Source: Sordaria brevicollis
Taxonomy: Eukaryota; Ascomycota; Sordariomycetes; Sordariales; Sordariaceae
NCBI GenBank assembly: GCA_033439795.1
Contig: JAUTDP010000013.1
Location: 744,001 to 808,000, forward strand
Direction of reading: 5' to 3'
DNA length: 64,000 nucleotides
The notes under the pieces were generated by a model, which saw only the letters and a program-made list of their open reading frames with translations, had not been told where the DNA came from and ran no database searches. Of this stretch, positions 1-12,207 are shown piece after piece. Position numbers and translations under genes: made by a program. Every line of letters starts with the position of its first letter. Position 1 is the stretch's first letter.

Positions 1-880
1 TGCTATCCGCAAGACCAGCAAACGCGTTGTACCAGGCGAGGAAGGCAGCGAGCATGCCGAAGACACCGCCAGCCTGGGTGAGCCTGTGGGCGGCAGTGAG
101 GTTTCCGTTGTTGGTCGCAAACTCGCCGCAAGCCAGCATGAGGAAGGCAATGTCCAAAGTGAAGAAAAGCGAGAAGAACATGACGGTAGAGCGCAAGGTG
201 CAGAGAAGCAGGATGGTAGTGAAGATGAACCAGCCGGTAAGGAAGATGCCAACAGCAGACGTAGCCATCTTGGGATCAACTGCCTTGGCCGCTTCCGTTC
301 CATAGGGACCGTCTTCACCGAGGATGTTCCAGGCCGGGGTGAGAAGAATGGCGTAGGCGATCCAGAAACCACCGTAAGAAGAGAGAGCAGTAGCACCGAA
401 GGTGTTGCCAACAGCCATTTCCCTAAAGACAATTTGTTAGACATGTTTAATCAAGAGAGTGTGCATCAAGGAATGAACTTACCACATGCCGGCAAGGAGC
501 TGAACAAGACCACCGTAGGCGAGAGCGACGCCAACGACAATGTTGGGGACGTTCAGGCCACGAGCGTTAAGGTTGACGCAAGAGAGGATGAAGGTAGTGA
601 GGGCGAAAGCGCAGAGACCCAGAGGAGCCGGGTTGGCGAACTTGCGCTCCTTGACAGGGCGGTAGAGACCGGGCTGGAATTCACCACCGAAGGCGGGCAA
701 CCTGGGCTCAGTTCCGGTGTGGATGCGAGCCATAGGGTTGTGCCAGCCGTTGAGGATAGCCTCATGGTGGGCGGCAGCGACAGCAGCCTGGGCCTGAGCC
801 TGAAGCTGAGCCTGAGCTTGAGCCTGGGAGTGGGCCTGCTCCGCAGACATGTTCTCGACAGAGGGCTTCTCGTCGTACAT
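1..880 (-). CDS. GPR1/FUN34/YaaH-family acetate/ammonium transporter-type membrane protein (3' part off window)
   Basis: Two exons are visible: 483-880 and 1-422, the latter continuing past the left edge. The 60-nt intron (423-482) has a GTAAGT donor, a CTAAC-type branch site and a TAG acceptor, and joining restores the frame at Trp-Glu. The start at 880 opens MYDEKPSVENMS, followed by a Gln/Ala-rich cytosolic tail. The family signature NPAPLG comes next, just before the first membrane helix (LGLCAFALTTFILS). Exon 2 encodes further hydrophobic helices (for example FFSLFFTLDIAFLMLACGEF). Family members such as yeast Ady2 and Aspergillus AcpA are six-helix plasma-membrane proteins for acetate uptake or ammonium export. 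The substrate here is inferred from family only. The last helix and the stop lie outside the window. Confidence 0.9.
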
Positions 881-3800
881 TGTATGGGCTTGCTTGTCGA
901 GAGATGTTGTTTGAAGAGTTGATATGTCTTGTCGAATTGGATAAGGAACCAAGGTGTGGTGTACCTTTATGTGTCGAAAGATGCTGCTGCAAGGTATGGC
1001 ACCTGGAGACCTGGGGAAGATGGGAACAAAGAAAAGGGTCCTGGGGAAGAACTGGGGAAGAGAGGTTGATATAGAGAATGACGATGGATCGAATGGATCA
1101 TCGATTACATATCCCACGGCCAGAAGAGCGGCATGTTGAACATGGCCGCTAGACAAGCGTTGCCGTAATGGGCAAGCATGGATGATCCGCGGAGTCCTGG
1201 GGTTACTGAGAGCTGCTTAGATCTGCCTGGATCTGCTTGGGTCTTGGGATGAACTGGCTCATCGGTCAGTGGAGAGTGGATGTAAGTGATGCAGGGACTA
1301 GGGACCGTCATTCTGGGGACTGGACACCAAGTGGGCACGGCGTCCTTGGGCATGCCAACTCGTTAAGAGCATAAGGGGCAAAGCTTTATGCTGGATAAAT
1401 GCATTTCCCCACGATATTCCCTGTGCCCAACTGGAGCTTCACTAGGCCCCTGCTGGATCTCGACTGGACCTCAACTGGGGTCCGGCTGTGCCTGTGACTG
1501 GAGCACACCGGGTCACGGCTCACATCACGGCTGAGGCTGGTTGGGAAGAGAAGAGAGATGCCGGGGGCCACCCCGAGGCCACAGAGGGACAGCCAACACG
1601 ATGAGGAGACAGATGCAGGCCGACAAGGACATCGGTGAGAAAGCGGATATCTCCTCGGCCCAAGGCTCCCTCTTGGTGGGTCGCCGGTGGTTGTGTTAAG
1701 CTGTATGCTCCACTGCAGGACGGAGAAGAAGATCTGGAAACGCCAGCTCCTCACTGGACCAAGCTGATTAATCCACCAGAATACGGGGAAGGTTGCGTGG
1801 CATGATATAGAGCTTGGTCCACAGGCACTTGTATTCTGCTTGGTAATTCCTTACACGCCTAAATTAGAAAAGACTTGGTAGAGCCGTGAGACTGATGTGT
1901 GAAAAGGGCGTGGACGAGAACGAACAAAATGAGGGGTTCAAACCGTGAATGATAGAGAGGAGTTTTAGGTAACTGTCAGTTGGGGTAATCCTCGATGAAT
2001 AGACATTATCGGGGGCAGAGCGCTTGAACTAGAGAATGCACTAACAATACCAGCAGTAAAGGGGACTGGAACAAGGAGGCTCACTCACCCAACAGCAACC
2101 GACAACCAGCATACACTATGTAGTATCCAACTGGACTCCTTTTTATTTTTCTCCACAAACCCCGGAGAATCTACCACACGCTAATATGATCATCTCCAGA
2201 TTGGATCTCCCTAGTGGTCAAAGTTAGAGGTGAAATGACTTGAAATGAGGCCTCTAGCTTGCGAGGCTGGAAAGCTATACATCACATCTGATGTTTGATA
2301 TCTGAAGTTGCTGCTGAGGTCAAACATGAGGATTTCGAGCGTTATGGTTAGAATACGAAGGTGAGCTTGAAGAGTCGTCATAGAATATGGTAAGCTAGCT
2401 TCTTCAGTCAGTTGAGGTAATCGAAAAGAAGCACCTTTTTCTCGGCTTCTTCTTTACCTTCTCGATACAACGGTTCTTTCTGTGTCCTTCGGTCCGCATG
2501 TAGGGTAACAATCTCAACCGATAGCGGACTCATATTTTTTCCCCCTACACGGTCCCCAGTAGCTTCCTGCAGTCAACGTGCTAGATGTGGCCGGGTATTG
2601 GTGGTTGGAGCAGTGCCGAGATAGCCATTTCGCAATCTCTGTCTGAAGAGGCTCCTTTTCCCGAAGCACAAGATACAGGGAGATGGAGGCTCGAGGGATG
2701 TTCGAGGGATCCCATAGCCGACAATGCTACCCAAACCAACATTGTCTCAGTATCGACATCCGGTCGTCCATCTTGGTATTCATCAAAGCAATCTGGTAGG
2801 GAGGTGGGGGATAGGCAACCATTGGTTGGAGACAGTGAGGTGCAGAGATGCGGCGGCCTGGGCGTCATCTAAACCACATGGATTGGGGCTTGGGGGGCAC
2901 ACTGGACCATACAAGCAGAGAACCAAGGGGCGGCTGGTGGCTTGACTTTGCCTTTCTTGTTCGATTTCCGCAGCGATTGCCGGCTGGGCGTGCGTAATGG
3001 GCTTGACTGACAGCTGCAATTTTTTTTTTTTTTTTTTGGAGATGTTCTCACGAACGAGGGTGCAAACTGAGATGTTCACAATGGGGTTTTCCTGGGACGA
3101 TGGTTTGTGATAGCCTGAAACTTGGACCTGTATAGTCGGACAATCGCCCAACAGCCGTATCGAAAAGACCAACAAAGTCGAGTGCCAATGGCCTCCATTT
3201 CGGTGGAGTGAAAGGAGGCAGAGAGTGGACTTGCTCGACTGATCGATCACCACCGTGTACTGTCTGACTGTGTGCCGGGAATAAAAAAGGGAGTTAGCAG
3301 AGTGATGCGGGAGTGATGATCGGGGGAGAGCAGAAGCCAAGTGGTCGCTAACCTCGCCGGTGGTCTGGCGTGTCCGACTAACCGTGAACGGATGTGCCAC
3401 CCGGAGTTGCAGTGAAGCATCAGCGCATCTGTTGGTTAGGAGAGGATTGGCACTGTTCATGGATGGTCGTGGAAAAGGGCGAAGGGAGATATTCTGTCTT
3501 GAGGAAGACCCCGTTTGGAGTTCCAGATTCATTTGGAGGATACGATGGCATTACGTAGGTAAGTAGTAGGCGGCAGATGGAAGGAGGAACGAAGTGAGGT
3601 CTGGAATGGATACGGGCGATGGTCGATACCGCCATTGTAGGTCTGCACTTCTTTTGCCTGTTTGGTGGAAGAGTGGACAGATTTTCCCCAGGCGAAACAA
3701 CCTTGGTTTGCTCCCTGGCACTTGCCCTGTTGGGACAGGCACCTTTAATTGGAATTGGAATTGAAACGAACTGCAATGAAGGCCTGAGGGAAGCCACGAG

Positions 3801-6800
3801 CCAGAACACAGAAGGAAGGGACCGCCGGGAACGGAGCCCGAGTGGGAGAGGTTTCTTCCACTTCCACTTCCATCTCAGCAAATGATTGATACGACTCGGA
3901 ACTGAAGGGAAGTGACGGAAGATCCAAATGGGAGCAAGGAAAGAACTGGAATGACGGATGGAATGTAGAATGAGGGGAAAGAGCACGGAGAGTAGGTACC
4001 ACCAAGCACCAAGACGGATTGACTCCAAGCCCACCGAAGCCCACCTTCCCCGTAAAGTTGATTCAAAAGTTGTGGATTTTCTCCGCACATTGATGCCCCG
4101 TTCCTTCTCCTTTTTGAGCATGGCCACGGACATGGCTAACAGACCGTAAGCCAATTGTGCTGCGCGGTAAGCATTTCTTAGCAGCATTACGTCGTTTGGC
4201 ACATGGGACGCTGTTAGTGCAACCCTCCCCCCTTCCCCCTTTTAACCTTTTGACTCCATTCTCGGTCTCCACGGCCAAGCGGGGAGATCTGGGGAAAGTG
4301 CCAGTTGGAAAGGCAAGTCATGACTCTTGTTTCCCGCGATGTGCATGATGGACAAGACAAACTCAATTGAAGCGGAGCTGGAACCGAACCCAACGTTGAA
4401 CATCGGTTGCTGAAATGGCGTGTGTTTTTGGTTGTCGGCGTTGAAAAAAAAAAATGGATTCAAAAGTGGTGACGGTGAGGGGACAACGTTGCGGGGAAGT
4501 GCAGTGTGTATCTCTTCCAGCAAGTACCTTTGTACCGTCGTTCATCCAGTCTTTGAGCTTCCTCTTTGCTTTATCCTTTTATGTAATTGGAGTACATGCG
4601 CCAAGTACCTACTGCCGCTGTGTAAGTGCCGTGGAAGGGTTGGCTTGCCCTCAACGTTATGCAACTATTGAAGGTTTGCATGATGCACGTGCATGTTCCC
4701 CAATCCCCAATCAAAAATCTGAAACTCGGTTTTTTTTCCAATTCCTTCCTCTTCTGCCTGTGTTTCTCGACTGCCAGTGCCAGTGCCGTGGGCTTCTCCT
4801 TTCCTGGGATCTCCCAAGTTCTGCAGTAGGGTTTCCTTCCCGTACAAAAAAACAGAAGGATCATGCTGATTTGTGCTGACGGGGTCAAGACCCAGTCGAA
4901 AGACTAGCCTCGGCCCTTCTCTATCAGCAATGTGGCCATCCATTCGTAGAGGTAATCCATCATCAGCCATTGATTCCATCCATCGGCACCGGTGATCCAG
5001 CCTCTTCCTTTCCCAACCTAGAGATAAGCATCTGGCACTTGTGTGTTCCCGTCCGTTCCTTCCACACCACGGCATTGACGGACTTTTTTGATGACACCGG
5101 ACGTCCACGGGGTCTTGGGAAAGAGAAGTGGAAGCTGCGGCTCTTCTGGTGGTTCCTCCCGCCTGTCTGGTCACTCTGGTTGCGCCGTTGTTGCACACTT
5201 TGACACTGCAGTGTCTCTCTCCCTCTCTCACGGCTATCACGGCACTTGTGCACACAGCTGTCCGGATTTGCTCTTTCCCGCCCACGCAACCTCCCAATTG
5301 TCCCGTCGGTCTTGGCGGATGTGCGGCTCGTCCGCCGGCACAACTACCACTGCCAAATATTGCTACCTGCCGTATCTACCGACACAAACCTCCCTGGTAG
5401 GTGGTCTCTGGCAAGGGGATATTCGCATCGTGTCTGATTTGTTATTCCTCTTGTGAGTCCCGAGGGTTGCTCCGAGTGGAGTGTCCCAATATCAAAAAAA
5501 AAAAAAAAAAAGAAGGCCCGGCGCAGACCTACCGTTTCAGTCAAGATACACCGGCTGCTCTCTATGGCATGAATGACCTGGTCACTCATCATTCCAACAA
5601 GCTGGTAGCCTTCAACCCATGGATGATGCCTTGACAGAGATCGTCAGGGGAGACCTCCGTCTTCATCATACCATCGGCACCGCTTGACTGGACGGTTGGG
5701 ATTTGGCTCATCAGCTAGCTTGAAAGCCGGCTGGTCAACCAGCCTCCTGGGGGGGGGGTTCAGGAACATCATCAGAATGACTGGCTCTCTCACTCTCACA
5801 AGGGCCAAAGACCCGGTTTGACTACCACTTGAGGCTTGCGCGTTCCTGATCATCTCGTAATGGAACATGCTAGTGCTCAACAGCATTTACCGTGTCAACA
5901 AGAGGTGAACATCGGGCGTGGATGCAAGGTAGTAGTATCACAAGTACAGAACTTCTTCTCTGTCATCTTCTCTTCCCCTTTCCCTTTGAAGATCGATCTG
6001 CGGAACATGTCCCGATTTGATCACAGCGTCACTTATACTAGCAAAGGGTCTTGTATTATAAGACGAAGAAAAAAAAAAAATTAAAGAAAGAGTAAAAAAA
6101 AGGGGCCAAAGGTTACTTCAAATCAACTCTCTTCATATTAGTTCCGTCGGGAGAGTGAAGAACAAGCAGGCAAAGAGAACCCCGAAGAGAGAGAAATAGA
6201 TAGAACCAAGGAGGAACGCACAGCAACCTCCAAAGAAACTCGCCCACGGGGGCTTTCTCTACGAGGATTCTAAAGAAATCACAAAATGGCAGAACCGGAA
6301 TGACCACCCAGGCAAGAGAAGTCAAAGCCTCGAGGTAAAGACAAAGCGGGAAATAATGAAAATTTATCTTCAACATCAAAACACACAACGACATCATAAC
6401 CAAATTGCCATCTCTTGCCTCTACCACATCCATCCATCCATCAACTTGGGTAGGATTCATACCCACTTGGCGGACCATGCAAAATCAGTCTTCCGTGCCC
6501 CTTTTTCCTCTCTCGCTACATCTACAAGCTTACGAATCCCCTCACCTCACTTCAGCTCCACAAAACCTCTATAGAGTTCTCCCGTCCACTCTTCAATATT
6601 AACTTGCAGCGTCCTTCACCTCCTGCCCCTCTCCGACTCTCCGACTCTCCGACTCTTTTCTCTCCTCTTCCCATCATGATATCTTACCCCATCCTTCTCT
6701 TCCTTGGTTTTATCCCCCAACTCTCAGCTAGCTACCAAGTCTAACCCAGAGATATCTAGCCTAGCTACTTACCCCAATTCCCCCAAAAGACATCCTCCAA

Positions 6801-7486
6801 CCGACCTTCAAATAAGCTTTGCGGCTGCACTTTGACACACTGACACCTTGTGACACAAGCCGCTTATGCATATGTATTGCATCGCCTGGTATTAGGTAAC
6901 TCGTGTCGCTTCGCTTAAACTCTGCAGTTTGACACATCTTGGCTCGTGATTACCTGTCCTTTCCCGTCGTCCCCTTCGAAAAGACTTCGAAAAGGTCTTG
7001 GCTTGAACGGTTTACTACGGACTCGTTGTGCACATGGTTAAGGGAAACTTGTCACTTGCGCATGGCTAAAAGTAGATGGGAGACTCGAGGAAAACTTGTC
7101 ATTATGGGGTGGTAAACTAAAGAGCAGTATTTCTTGCAGGCCAACTCGGCTACGATAACTAAATCTGGAAATGAAACGTGGTAATGTAAAAAGACATATG
7201 GCTTCCAAAAAAAAGCAGACGAAAATTAAACCAACAGAACTGATACAGAACCACTCGCGACACACAAGTAACCTTCCATCTGCTATCACAACCAATAAAT
7301 ATCCCATGCTTCAATTCTTTCATTAACACGAACATGAATATTGCTATAGTTTGTTCCAAAAAGTTCCCACTCACATTCTCATACTAACTAAAATCCACGT
7401 TTTGTAATTTATCCCTTCCCCTTCACAGCAGCGGCCTGTTTAATTACCATTACGTATGAGTATGATGATCATATGTAGACGACCCA
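881..7486. other. Long intergenic region, no supported gene
   Basis: This 6.6 kb separates the transporter start from the 3' end of the WSC-protein gene. Many short open frames occur on both strands, but none shows a recognisable domain, a codon pattern or a consistent exon structure. Visible simple sequence includes a T tract near 3,021-3,037, A tracts near 4,443-4,452, 5,494-5,511 and 6,070-6,079, and a three-copy TCTCCGAC octamer run near 6,630-6,655. It may hold promoter or long 5' leader sequence for the transporter, or a noncoding transcript. Nothing in the sequence decides between these. Confidence 0.5.
6630..6656. repeat. Short tandem repeat, TCTCCGAC x3
   Basis: Three direct copies of an 8-bp unit lie in a pyrimidine-rich stretch. 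It could be promoter-type CT-rich sequence, but no gene clearly starts downstream on the plus strand. Confidence 0.7.
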
Positions 7487-8176
7487 TCAACCGCTAAACG
7501 GACGGCCCACCCTCGTCAACAAGAGATATGTCTCCAAGGGTAAAGAAGGAGTTGATGTTGAAGTCAATATCGAAGCTGAGAGTGTTCCCGGCGTCTCTGA
7601 TGTCGTTGGACTAGAAGGCCCATTTGGTACTGGAGCTGCGCCAGTACTACCCAAGGGAGTGGGAATTATGGTAGGAACAGATCTTGCTGGTGGGAATGAT
7701 CGTTGTTTACTTGATGTCGTAGTTAAAGGGACCGTGACCGTCATCACTGGTATGGTCACAGTGATTTCTGGTATAGTGACTGTCGACGGGGGACTTGGCA
7801 GCGTAGAAGAGACACCAGAGTCTGATAGGAGAGTAGGCATCACGCTCGAGGATGATGGAGCTATGCTAGATGATGGAGAGAGAAGGCTGGTAGAGAATGG
7901 TGGTTGCTGGGGGGCAGTATTGACTGTCCCGGTCGGAACTGGCTGCTGGCTTGAGACGGACAACGTTGATAGTAACGAAGTCATACCAGAGGTAAATTGA
8001 TTTCCAGTCGGAACTACACCACTCGTGCTCACTGTATTGGTGGAAGTTTCTCTTGTTGTGGTACGTGTAATTGTTATGCAAACGGTGGTCGTTGTGCTGC
8101 AAGCTGTGACAGTTGTGGTGCAGGGTGTCAAGGAAACCCTTTCGGGGAGTGTGTCATTGACAACATCGTTCAGCCG
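7487..8176 (-). other. In-frame Thr/Ser-rich extension downstream of the WSC-gene stop
   Basis: Immediately after the TAG at 8177-8179 the same frame stays open for 229 codons and stops at 7487-7489. The encoded stretch is rich in Thr, Ser, Pro and Val with spaced Cys (for example LTPCTTTVTACSTTTTVC) and repeats such as TVTIPEITVTIPVMTVTVPL. This composition matches the mucin-like stalks of fungal wall proteins. No ATG lies near its 5' end and no canonical intron would remove the TAG in frame. It is therefore best read as the former C-terminus of the upstream gene, or as a readthrough tail. Confidence 0.6.
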
Positions 8177-11100
8177 CTAGCCAACGACCGTGTGCGCTTC
8201 TTCAATCATGGCCTTTGCTCTTGCAACTTCTGATGCAGCCATCCTTTGAACTTCGTCCATGGCAGCAGACACAATAGCGCGGACACTGGAAGCCATACCC
8301 TCAGTGTCAATGGCTGTGGGATTTGCCTGCTTGTTCTTGATGGCCACACCGGTAACGATGGCAGCCGTAGATACTTGTTCCTCGGTACCAATATCACCAT
8401 CAATCAAGTCATCCGCGTCTGCTGGCCATTCCCATACTGCGCTTGTCATGGGAACGAGACTTTGCCGGACTGCCCCGGTGAAATCTGCCATTTCCGTCTG
8501 ACCCGGACTCAATGTTGGTAATGTAAAATTCATCTCAGGCCCAGGGGCCTTGGGAACACGGCCAGTAATGCTCCAGATACTGAGTGCGAGGTTTCCACCA
8601 CATACAAACTCTGGTTCTCCTTCACATGGAGTGCCACAGTCCGACTCAGCAATCCGCCAGGAATCAATCACTTCGTCACCGCAAAAACACATGTAGCCGG
8701 CTTCCGTACCGGCCAGACGGTAACCAAGGGTTTGGCAGAACGTGATGCAGATTTCCGTCGTCATGCCTCCAACCACCGTTGCGGTGATAGATTCGTTCTG
8801 AAGTGCTCGAACCGTATCGTCCTTGTAGCATCCACCATACTGCCAACCGGCTGTGGCAGGATGAATGGTCTCGGCTGGAGCGGCAGTCTTGAATACTGTC
8901 AAGGATTGTGTTGAAGTAATGGTGATCTCTACAACATCGCCACCAACAGGGGCATTCCCAGCACTGGACAATGTAGCTGAATCAACGGGAACACTCTCGG
9001 GAGTGGCAGGTGACGACGAGATGCAAAACCACCCGCTAGAGCAGTGATAGCATGGCCAACCGTACCCACAGGGAGCCGGCAGCGCAGGAGTGAGAGGCGG
9101 TGGACAGAACCATCCATTGACGCAGTCGTCGCATAAGTAACCCTCACCCGGACACGGACCAAAGCCGGCACTGCTAACAGGCGACGGTGACGAGGTGACT
9201 CCAGAGTTGTTTCCAATTTCCGGAATGCTTCCGATCCCAGAGACACTTTGAGAGCCGTTCTTATTTGTTGTACCTGCGTTGCTGGCTGCTCCTGCGTCGT
9301 TTCCAGAGCCAGAGCTGTTTACAGATCCGCTGTTGGTCCAGGGTCCGGAATGACTTTGAGACCCAAAGTTGTTATCTGAAAAAGAGCCGCTGTTATTGGG
9401 CGAACAAGGAAGATTCGTGGGACATGAAGGGCAAGCAGGCACAGAGGGGCACGTAAGCATCGAGGTTCTAGTGGCATTATTAGCAGAAAGAATGATGATA
9501 GAATGCCAGCAACACTTACGGTATAGCACCGAGACAAGTAGCAACAATACTGAGTTCCACGGACGTAACGGTGATAGTTTGCGTGCTGATCGAGACAACG
9601 GAGACTATCTGCCCTGCTCCCCCTGCCTGAGGTGAAAGACTGTTTGAAGTTCCGCGTTCCAAAGTGCACGTTGAAGCAGAATTACTGCCTATCACAGACA
9701 AAGAGTAGCTCTTAGGCTGTTCCGAAAGGCTCACAAAGACTGTAGACACAGAAGTTGGGGCTTGGACTAGAGAGGAAAACGCCGATGGTAAAGTGGTGGT
9801 GAGAATCGTCGAGCTGGATACCCCAGCAAAAGGCGTCGCCGTTGGAACAGAGTTGCACGGGACGGATATCGAAATCACAGAGTTGCCTACTAACGCCAAC
9901 CGTGAGCATCCTATACCAACAGTCTGAGAAGAGGCAGAACCCGCAGCCACCGTGACTTGGCTAATCAGACTGTCCAGTGGAGTGTTTGAAGCCATGCTGG
10001 CCAACGCTGATGCTATAACCCCAACAATGTCGCCCGCCAGCGCAGTGTTTGACGCTCCCGCAACATTTGATAGTGAGCTCGCAAGCTCAGAAAGCGGCAC
10101 ACCAGTCGGAAGTGATACACCAGAGAGCTCCGAAAAGAGGCTTGTCGGGACCGAAAGCTGAATGGTTGTGGATGGAAGGTTGAGGACAATGGCGGGCGAT
10201 TCTGGTGCCGAGACGGTGACTACTGGCACAACTGCTTGTGCGATAGACGACATTTCCGACGCAAGGATTGCTGTCAAGGACGCAACTTCGGGGATGGGAA
10301 ACGACAATTCCGAGCTAAGCATCGATTGTAGGGACTCCAGAATTGGTAGAGCTGATGGTATGTTTGTGCTCAGCATGGGAATCAGCGGTGTTATCTCCGA
10401 AAGAAGGAGCGGGATGCTAGCCGTCGGCAGAGGAACACTGGGTATGATGGCACTCAAGATCGAGGCAACGTCTGGCGGCGAGAGCGTGACTGTGGGCATA
10501 GATACAGGAACAGAAGCTAGTTCAGATGATAGCAGTTCTGTCAGAGACGCCGGGAAGGGAAGGGATGCCATCTCCGACGCAATGACCGCTGTGAGAGCCT
10601 GAAGTTCCGAAACGGGGACCGGAAGCTCTGAGCTGACCATCGACTGGAATGACTGCAAGAGTGGTAGGACCGATGGAAGATCTGTACTTAGCAGGGGAAT
10701 CAAGGGCGTGATCTCGGAGATCAGTCGCGGGATGTCAGAGGTCGGAACCGGTGCAGTTGGAAGAATGGCACTCAAGACCGAAACCACACCTGGTGTTGGA
10801 ACCACGTTGGTTGGTACAGGCAATGAAAGCGGAAGCGGCAGTCCTGGGCTTAGCAACGGCGGCTGACCCGAAGAGGCCGGACCCGGGATTGGTATAATCG
10901 GTGGCAAGATAGCTTCCGTCGATGTTGTCTCCTGCTGTCCTCCAGACTGAAGAACGCTTTCCAGAGCTGAGATGAGCGGTACGAGAGAAGCGACATCTGA
11001 AGGAAGCGCGGCGTTAGGGTTGACCATCGCTGTACCGACATTAGGAAGGCTGGTTGTCAATGACCCCAAGATCGTGTTTATCTGGGAGATGAGACCGCCG

Positions 11101-11396
11101 ATGATCACCGAGTTTGGTTCGGGTGGAGATACAGCGATGCCCGTACTGGTCGTAACCGGAAGGGTAGCTTGGGCCGGAGGATTCAGCAGGGAAGACAGAA
11201 TGTCGGGAACAAACGTCAGGCCAGGGACACCGAGTCGATTTGGTTCACGTTCCTGATTATCACCACTCTTCACCTGGCGGTGGACATGCCTGAGAGCCGG
11301 ACGTTTTGCTGTCTCCTTGCTCTCCAAGACATTGCTCGAAGCGAGGCTGATGGGGAGAAGGAGTAGAGGTAACAGGTAATGAGCAGCAGCCAGCAT
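8177..11396 (-). CDS. Large secreted Ser/Pro-rich protein with a WSC carbohydrate-binding domain
   Basis: Exons 9520-11396 and 8177-9467 are split by a 52-nt intron (9468-9519, GTAAGT...CTAG). The product is 1,055 aa. The start at 11396 was chosen because it opens a clear signal peptide (MLAAAHYLLPLLLLPISLASS); an upstream in-frame extension would bury it. The N-terminal half is rich in Ser, Pro, Leu and Val and carries two tandem ~106-residue repeats. Two short Cys modules follow the intron (each ending SGWFC or NGWFC). A WSC domain then spans about residues 829-928, starting GWQYGGCYKD and containing GYMCFCGDE and CGTPCEGEPEFVCGG. WSC domains bind wall polysaccharide, so a cell-wall or extracellular role is likely. 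The frame stops at TAG 8177-8179, yet 229 further sense codons of wall-protein-like composition follow. The annotated end may therefore be a nonsense mutation or a regulated stop. Confidence 0.8.
10222..10795 (-). repeat. Two tandem 318-bp coding repeats within the WSC gene
   Basis: The unit beginning with the shared word atggcactcaag (plus strand) recurs at 10447 and 10765, a period of 318 bp or 106 codons. Both copies encode a module with SEITPLIP(L/M)LST followed by SSEL and ASEM motifs. The nucleotide copies have diverged but the protein pattern is clear. Confidence 0.8.
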
Positions 11397-12207
11397 GGTA
11401 GCCAGTAGACAACTGAATTTGCCCCAAAAAAGGAAAAGGGAATGAAGAGTGTGTGGGTAGGTAGTTGATACACTTCCAAAATTCACAAGTCCAAGATGCG
11501 TGGTCCAAAAAGAGGGGTGAAAGCGAATGGTGCTCAGCCTTAGCAGAGTGTCGGTGATGAGAAGAGGGTGAAGAGAAGAGAAAAACAACAAGTGACGGGA
11601 ACTGGAGAGAAGATGTTCTTTTGTGAGACCTGAGAAGCACTTGCTCTTTCCCCATTGACTCTGCCTAAACGCCATGAAGAGAAATAGGCAGCACCGACTC
11701 TATGATAGATGGTTAATGTGGATGGTCATCATGGCCGAGACAGACCTCCCTTCCTGCCGGGCTTGCCTCTCGAGCTGGCTACTTCCATAATAGGTAGCCA
11801 ACAAGCTTCCACTAGCAAACGGGCAGTTCCAACTTCCTGCTTGGAGCTTGACCTCGTTTGTTGTAAATCGTCCCTGGTGAGCAGTTAGCAACCGCAAATC
11901 TCGAAGAATTCCGCATAGTCACGAAGGGAGCTGTCCGAGACTGAAGCAGCAACAACCCCCAGACCTCAGAGCACAATGTGCCTTGGTCATTCGCTCCCAG
12001 CCATAACATTCACAACGTTTCTCGAAATCGAAATAGGGGCCTTTGTTGTTGGTCATTTCATCAATTTTTGGACTCAGGCCGATCGCGCTAGGTATTTGGG
12101 ACAGCCTTCATCTAATCCATTTCCGGAGTCCATGCAATCAAACAACCATAGACGCCCGAAAGAACCCTCCTATCCTCGCTGACTGAGCACCACCCTCAAC
12201 CAGACAC
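11397..12207. other. Intergenic region between WSC gene and uS5
   Basis: This 0.8 kb holds the upstream region of the WSC gene and the 3' flank of the uS5 gene. The open reading of the WSC frame up to 11675 is probably 5' leader. Nothing else was recognised. Confidence 0.5.

Noticed and set aside
3420..4202. 260-codon minus-strand frame in the long intergenic region
   Set aside because: No domain, irregular composition and several equally long overlapping frames; not distinguishable from chance.
8101..8180. An intron that would remove the TAG in the WSC gene
   Set aside because: The only candidate (a GTCGTT donor with an AAAG acceptor, 50 nt) has weak sites and shifts the frame away from the Thr/Ser-rich extension.
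10162..10602. 146-codon plus-strand frame within the WSC gene
   Set aside because: Antisense to the repeat modules, with no domain; the minus frame is clearly coding.
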